Assembly (NCBI GenBank): GCA_017654935.2 | Contig: CM065691.1 | Span: forward strand, 22,955,786 to 23,019,785 | Direction: 5' to 3' | DNA from: Phymorhynchus buccinoides | Taxonomy: Eukaryota > Mollusca > Gastropoda > Neogastropoda > Raphitomidae | DNA: 64,000 nt | Shown: in pieces, positions 61,301 through 64,000 of the stretch | How the letters are laid out: each line of letters opens with the position of its first letter | Position numbering within the stretch: the stretch's first letter is position 1 | Position numbers and translations under genes: made by a program | Notes under the pieces: generated by a model | Seen by the model: the letters and a program-made list of their open reading frames with translations, nothing else | Databases searched by the model: none | Told to the model about the DNA's origin: nothing

Positions 61301-63303
61301 TTTTGAGCAATGGTCATGGGACAAGCATGCAATGTTCTACCATGGGCGCACCAAAACGGGACACCAAATATGTAAGTTTGGACGTTTTCCCTCTCATTTT
61401 ATTTGTTTCCTTGTACAATTATCTTTGGTTGGTAATTCATTTTTATTTCATTTTTTTGTTTGAGAAAATTTTTCAATAAATTTAAAACAATATTTTGAAG
61501 AAAAAAATTAACCTTTTCATTCCTGAATGTGTAATTATTTATATCAATTAATGAATCAGTCGATATTTAATCCCCAGGCATGAAAGAGTTCCGCTTTTCG
61601 CATAAAATCCGCGTAAATTTTCTTCCGTGGAAAAAAAAAATTCTCGTAAATATGACCGATCTTGCCTTATTCGTATATGTACAAGTCTGTATTTGGCGAT
61701 TCTCAAACTGGTTAACCGGATGTCGCTTTAGCTCACTGGCTTCAAAGTTGACGAAGGAAGGCGAGATGAGTATCTCTCGCTCCGAAAAGCATCAGATGTT
61801 AGTTGAAAATGTGTGTTTTTATATATTTGAGCCGACGAAATGTTCTGTTTTCCTTTGGCTGAATAAAATTTGTGACATGAGGTAGGTTTTAAAAAAAATC
61901 AAACAAATTGAACAACCCCCCAGTCCCCCCCATTAATCAATTCAAAACGTTGGACGATATGTGAAAATCCGGGTTTCTGTTTTCCGGCAATGTGAAGATC
62001 AGTTTTTGCGATCAATCAAACAAATTGAACAACCAATTAGTCCCATCATTAATCAATTCAATCCATTAAGCAACCAATGACCATTTAAAAAACAATTTTT
62101 TCCAATCAATTTTTTGAACAGCCACTAGTGCCTGATCCCTTTCATTGAGCAATATAAGTAAAGAAGAAGCTTGTGGGCATAGTTTGCTTTAGTTATGGAT
62201 TCTTTTTCCTTTGTTCTTTTTGTTTGTTTTGTTCATTTTTTCACGTTTATTTGTGTTGCTTCCAAACCCTCTTCCGTTTTTTCTGTGCATACCAAATGTC
62301 ATTAAAATACTAATGAAATAAATTGACGACTTAGTGTATCGTTTTTGATCCCCACTTCAATCCATTAAGCTTGTCTTGCTTTTAAAAAACAATTTCGTTT
62401 TCAGTGCACACAGCAATGCAAAATCTTTGCATTGAGCAAAATGATATGATGAAGAATCATTCAGCATAGTTTACTTTAGTATCGTTTTTTGACCCCACTT
62501 CTGTTCTTTTTTCACGTTTATTTGTCTTGCTTCCAAACCCTCTTCCGTTTTTTCTGTGCATACCAAATGTCATTAAAATACTAATGAGAATAAGATGATG
62601 ACTTAGTGTATCCTTTTCTGACCCCACTTCTCCCTTTACTTGTCTTGCTTCCAAACCGCTTTCGTTTTCTGTGCACATACATACAAAATGTCATTGAAAC
62701 GCTGATATGATGAGAATCATTCAGATGTTACTTAGTATCGTTTTCTGACCCCACTTCTCCATTTACTTGTCTTGCTTCCAAACCGCTTTCATTTTCTGCG
62801 CATGCATACAAAATGTCATTGAAACGCTGATATGATGAGAATCATTCAGATGTTACTTGGTATCGTTTTCTGACCCCACTTCTCCATTTACTTGTCTTGC
62901 TTCCAAACCGCTTTCATTTTCTGCGCATGCATACAAAATGTCATTGAAACGCTGATACGATAAGAATCGTACAGATGTTACTTAGTATCGTTTTCTGACC
63001 CCACTTCTCCATTTACTTGTCTTGCTTCCAAACCGCTTTCATTTTCTGCGCATGCATACAAAATGTCATTGAAACGCTGATACGATAAGAATCGTACAGA
63101 TGTTACTTAATATCGTTTTCTGACCCCGCTTCTCCGCTTTCCTGGCAGTGTTCCTGCGGGTGAAGCAGCACAAGAAGAACCCGGCGTTGCTGCGTCAGGT
63201 GAAGCAGTTCTACGCCCTGTGGCTGGAGTCCACCTTCAGGACCAACCCCCTGGATCGCGTCGTGGTGCTCTTCGACATGACCGAGGCCGGACTCAGCAAT
63301 CTG
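56689..63303 (+). CDS. MOSPD2: MOSPD2-like protein, CRAL-TRIO part, 4 exons, 3' partial
   Basis: Joining 56689-56743, 57947-58105, 61285-61371 and 63149-63303 keeps one frame of about 150 codons. The order of motifs is that of the MOSPD2 N-terminus: VRENFEKKYA, YDERDLRRLRTDD, a LFRKEYEVNDL segment, FYHGRTKTGHQILFLRVKQH and VVVLFDMTEAGLSN, the last corresponding to human VTVMFDLSETGIN. MOSPD2 is an ER-anchored contact-site protein with a CRAL-TRIO domain, an MSP domain that binds FFAT motifs and a C-terminal membrane helix. The last three parts must lie right of the window. The start codon is not certain (see 40563-40585). Confidence 0.87.
57050..57557. mobile_element. DNA element with TGTGACCCAGCACC ends, copy 2
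   Basis: The termini TATGTGACCCAGCACCACGA and TCGTGGTGCTGGGTCACATA are exact inverted repeats of about 30 bp. The interior matches 30058-30475 (TCAAACTGACC, GCCATTTTGAGAAA, GTCTAAAGTCTAGCC). A TTC/CTT-rich insert of about 100 bp is extra here. Confidence 0.85.
57735..57790. repeat. (CA)n microsatellite
   Basis: A clean CA run lies upstream of MOSPD2-like exon 3. Confidence 0.95.
57947..58105 (+). CDS. MOSPD2: MOSPD2-like exon 3
   Basis: tcttggcag|CCAAGATC enters in phase 1 and AATG|GTAAGA leaves in phase 1. It encodes AKIASDTYDERDLRRLRTDD, VYVSTFIRGPTRLDEAVDLV and HESLLFRKEYEVN, the helical start of the CRAL-TRIO N-domain. Its last 48 bp and the donor are the first unit of the tandem array that follows. 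Confidence 0.9.
58057..58660 (+). repeat. Six tandem copies of an exon end plus splice donor
   Basis: The unit is about 101 bp: GATCTGGCCCATGAGTCGTT-GCTCTTTCGGAAGGAATATG, then AAGTGAATG|GTAAGATGATT and GTTTTATAATAACAAATTGT plus a short GT run. Donor GT sites lie at 58106, 58207, 58308, 58430, 58533 and 58634. Units 2-6 keep the open frame and the donor. GT-run length explains the longer spacing of unit 4. Confidence 0.95.
58747..59065 (+). repeat. Dispersed ~250-bp repeat, copy 3
   Basis: AGAATGGGCCAATAAGTCAG, GTAAGCAAAGGGGAAAAGTC and AGAGGAAGTTACAATCACAG match copies 1 and 2. Its left part differs (GGCCATATGGCCATAATGGG). Confidence 0.65.
59573..59856 (+). repeat. Direct duplication, ~2 x 140 bp
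   Basis: TTGTCAAAGATTGCCATTGT and the following text to GATAAGATATGGCC are repeated from about 59716 with small indels (ATTACATC missing and an added ATAAT). Confidence 0.88.
60039..60186. mobile_element. TA-flanked MITE with CAGTGGAACCTCCC ends, copy 3
   Basis: CAGTGGAACCTCCCTTATAA and AAGGGATGTTCCACTG are flanked by TA (60037-60038 and 60187-60188). The centre TTCTTTGTAAGTATTAAAAT is intact and shows the empty site of the nested insertion in copy 2. Confidence 0.88.
60994..61184. mobile_element. 191-bp palindromic MITE
   Basis: GGGACGGTATTCATGTCGAG-ATAGCATGAGACTTAGCATG and the further arm to TCTTCC are mirrored exactly on the right. A 38-bp block starting TTGGAAGAGCTTCTAAGTTA is present twice in the right arm. 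It lies 100 bp before MOSPD2-like exon 4. Confidence 0.9.
61239..61260. repeat. Poly-C tract in a pyrimidine tract
   Basis: The C run is part of the pyrimidine-rich stretch leading to the acceptor of the 61285 exon. Confidence 0.9.
61285..61371 (+). CDS. MOSPD2: MOSPD2-like exon 4
   Basis: This 87-bp exon follows cttgctgttatcag and ends AAATAT|GTAAGT. Both ends are phase 1. It reads DLRINTFEQWSWDKHAMFYH-GRTKTGHQI. The closing Leu codon is split to the next exon. It corresponds to human MOSPD2 DLNESSIPRW...YLHGYDKEGNKL. Confidence 0.87.
61509..61592. repeat. Small inverted repeat
   Basis: AACCTTTTCATTCCTG pairs imperfectly with CAGGCATGAAAGAGTT about 50 bp away. It may be a short MITE. Confidence 0.4.
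62330..63148 (+). repeat. 125-bp tandem array ending in a splice acceptor
   Basis: Units contain TATCGTTTTCTGACCCCACT, TCTCCATTTACTTGTCTTGC, TTCCAAACCGCTTTCATTTT and GTCATTGAAACGCTGATA. The last four TATCGTTTTC anchors are exactly 125 bp apart (62736, 62861, 62986 and 63111). Older units near 62337, 62480 and 62609 are more diverged. The final unit changes to CCGCTTTCCTGGCAG and is the acceptor of the next exon. Confidence 0.95.
63149..63303 (+). CDS. MOSPD2: MOSPD2-like exon 5
   Basis: ctttcctggcag|TGTTCCTG enters in phase 1 and CTG|GTGAGG leaves in phase 0. It encodes LFLRVKQHKKNPALLRQVKQ, FYALWLESTFRTNPLDR and VVVLFDMTEAGLSNL, including the conserved strand of the CRAL-TRIO lipid-binding fold. 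The gene continues beyond the window. Confidence 0.9.
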
Positions 63304-63317
63304 GTGAGGGATTTTAA

Positions 63318-63563
63318 CCCTTTCAACGCCAACGTCACATTTTTGCACCACAATGGTTTAACACCCATGTCACTAAAAGGCATAAAATCAGAGTCTGTTA
63401 TCCAAAGACCCTATTCTCTTAATTTTGGGAGGTAAGGATAGGCCTTGCTTTAAATATGTCACAGAAGAATTCCCAATAATAAATTATTACAGACAGATTT
63501 GTTTCTCTTCCCAGGTAAGTTTAATGGACATTTTTTGCTGAAAAATGGCTGGCGGCGAAAGGG
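63318..63563. mobile_element. piggyBac-type TTAA MITE, copy D
   Basis: CCCTTTCAACGCCAACG and GGCTGGCGGCGAAAGGG are flanked by TTAA (63314-63317 and 63564-63567). The interior matches the second part of copy C (TTTTTGCACCACAATGGTTT, AATTTTGGGAGGTAAGGATA). Confidence 0.88.
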
Positions 63564-63567
63564 TTAA

Positions 63568-64000
63568 CTCAGTTCAGTCACATACAAAATGACACAGTTT
63601 CTGCCTCAGATCGCGAAAACGAAACGAAAATAGGAGACACTAGAGATGGTCTAAGGGAAGCAACTACAAAAAGAAGGTCTGAGAATTCATAGGAACAGCG
63701 AGTTATTTCCCTCTTATTGGTTTACATGACATTCAAAATCGTCGAAATTGGTAGAAAAACTCCCTCCGACGTGACTCCAAACAATTGGAACAGTGTCGGA
63801 ATGACGTCTCCGACATGACTCCATTGAGTTCAAACACTTTTTTTCTCTGATTTACCGGTTACTGTTGCCTATGTTTTTGTAGACAAATGATTCACCAAAA
63901 CCCAAGGCTTCCGTAAAATGTATGAATGTTTAAAAGAAGTTGGGATTTATCAGTCATTCTCATCACTCTGTGTTTCTGTCTTTGTTTCTGTCCCTGTCTG
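63568..64000. other. Start of next intron, no feature seen
   Basis: This is intron sequence of the MOSPD2-like gene up to the window edge. GTCGGAATGACGTCTCCGAC is a short palindrome near 63795. No exon could be supported here. Confidence 0.35.

Noticed and set aside
61580..61885. 101-codon plus-strand frame in the MOSPD2-like intron
   Set aside because: It starts in a small inverted repeat, has no family match and lies between two well-supported exons out of splice context.

Overview
The window is eukaryotic DNA and most likely comes from a gastropod mollusc; this is inference. Genes are short exons with GT-AG introns spread over kilobases. The DNA between them is full of (CA)n, (CT)n and homopolymer tracts, MITEs, decayed non-LTR retrotransposons and DNA transposons. 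The first gene is a GRL101-type receptor, a family first described in the pond snail Lymnaea. No prokaryotic operon, CRISPR array or phage module is present.

Three protein-coding genes can be rebuilt, all on the + strand. (1) 1195-12664: a complete four-exon receptor of about 1399 aa with a signal peptide, CUB-like domain, LDLa repeat, C-type lectin domain, four more LDLa repeats, leucine-rich repeats and a rhodopsin/LGR-type seven-helix domain. (2) 18654-30869: a six-exon PGAP2 (FRAG1/DRAM/Sfk1 family) homologue of 262 aa. It has a second candidate last exon at 35368-35618 and a decayed copy of exon 4 at 24267-24346. (3) 56689-63303 and beyond the right edge: the CRAL-TRIO part of a MOSPD2-like protein in four exons. 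A possible first coding exon lies at 40563-40585, and the rest of the gene is outside the window. The three genes do not form an obvious pathway. The first is a cell-surface receptor, the second acts on GPI-anchor lipids in the secretory pathway, and the third is an ER membrane-contact protein.

The non-coding DNA shows many mobile elements with readable ends. Examples are a 1980-bp pogo-like transposon with TA duplications and a frameshifted transposase, piggyBac-type TTAA MITEs, TA-flanked MITEs with CAGTGGAACC or CAGACG ends, hAT-like elements, a tRNA-derived SINE and at least six non-LTR retrotransposon remnants. Several insertions are nested, and two have an uninserted copy or a clear target duplication in the same window.

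The strongest oddities are in the MOSPD2-like gene. The 3' end of one exon, with its splice donor, is repeated six times in tandem. The acceptor of another exon sits in the last unit of a 125-bp tandem array, and a TTAA MITE lies 10 bp inside the next intron. All exon joins were made by eye from reading frame, splice sites and family resemblance, without transcript data.
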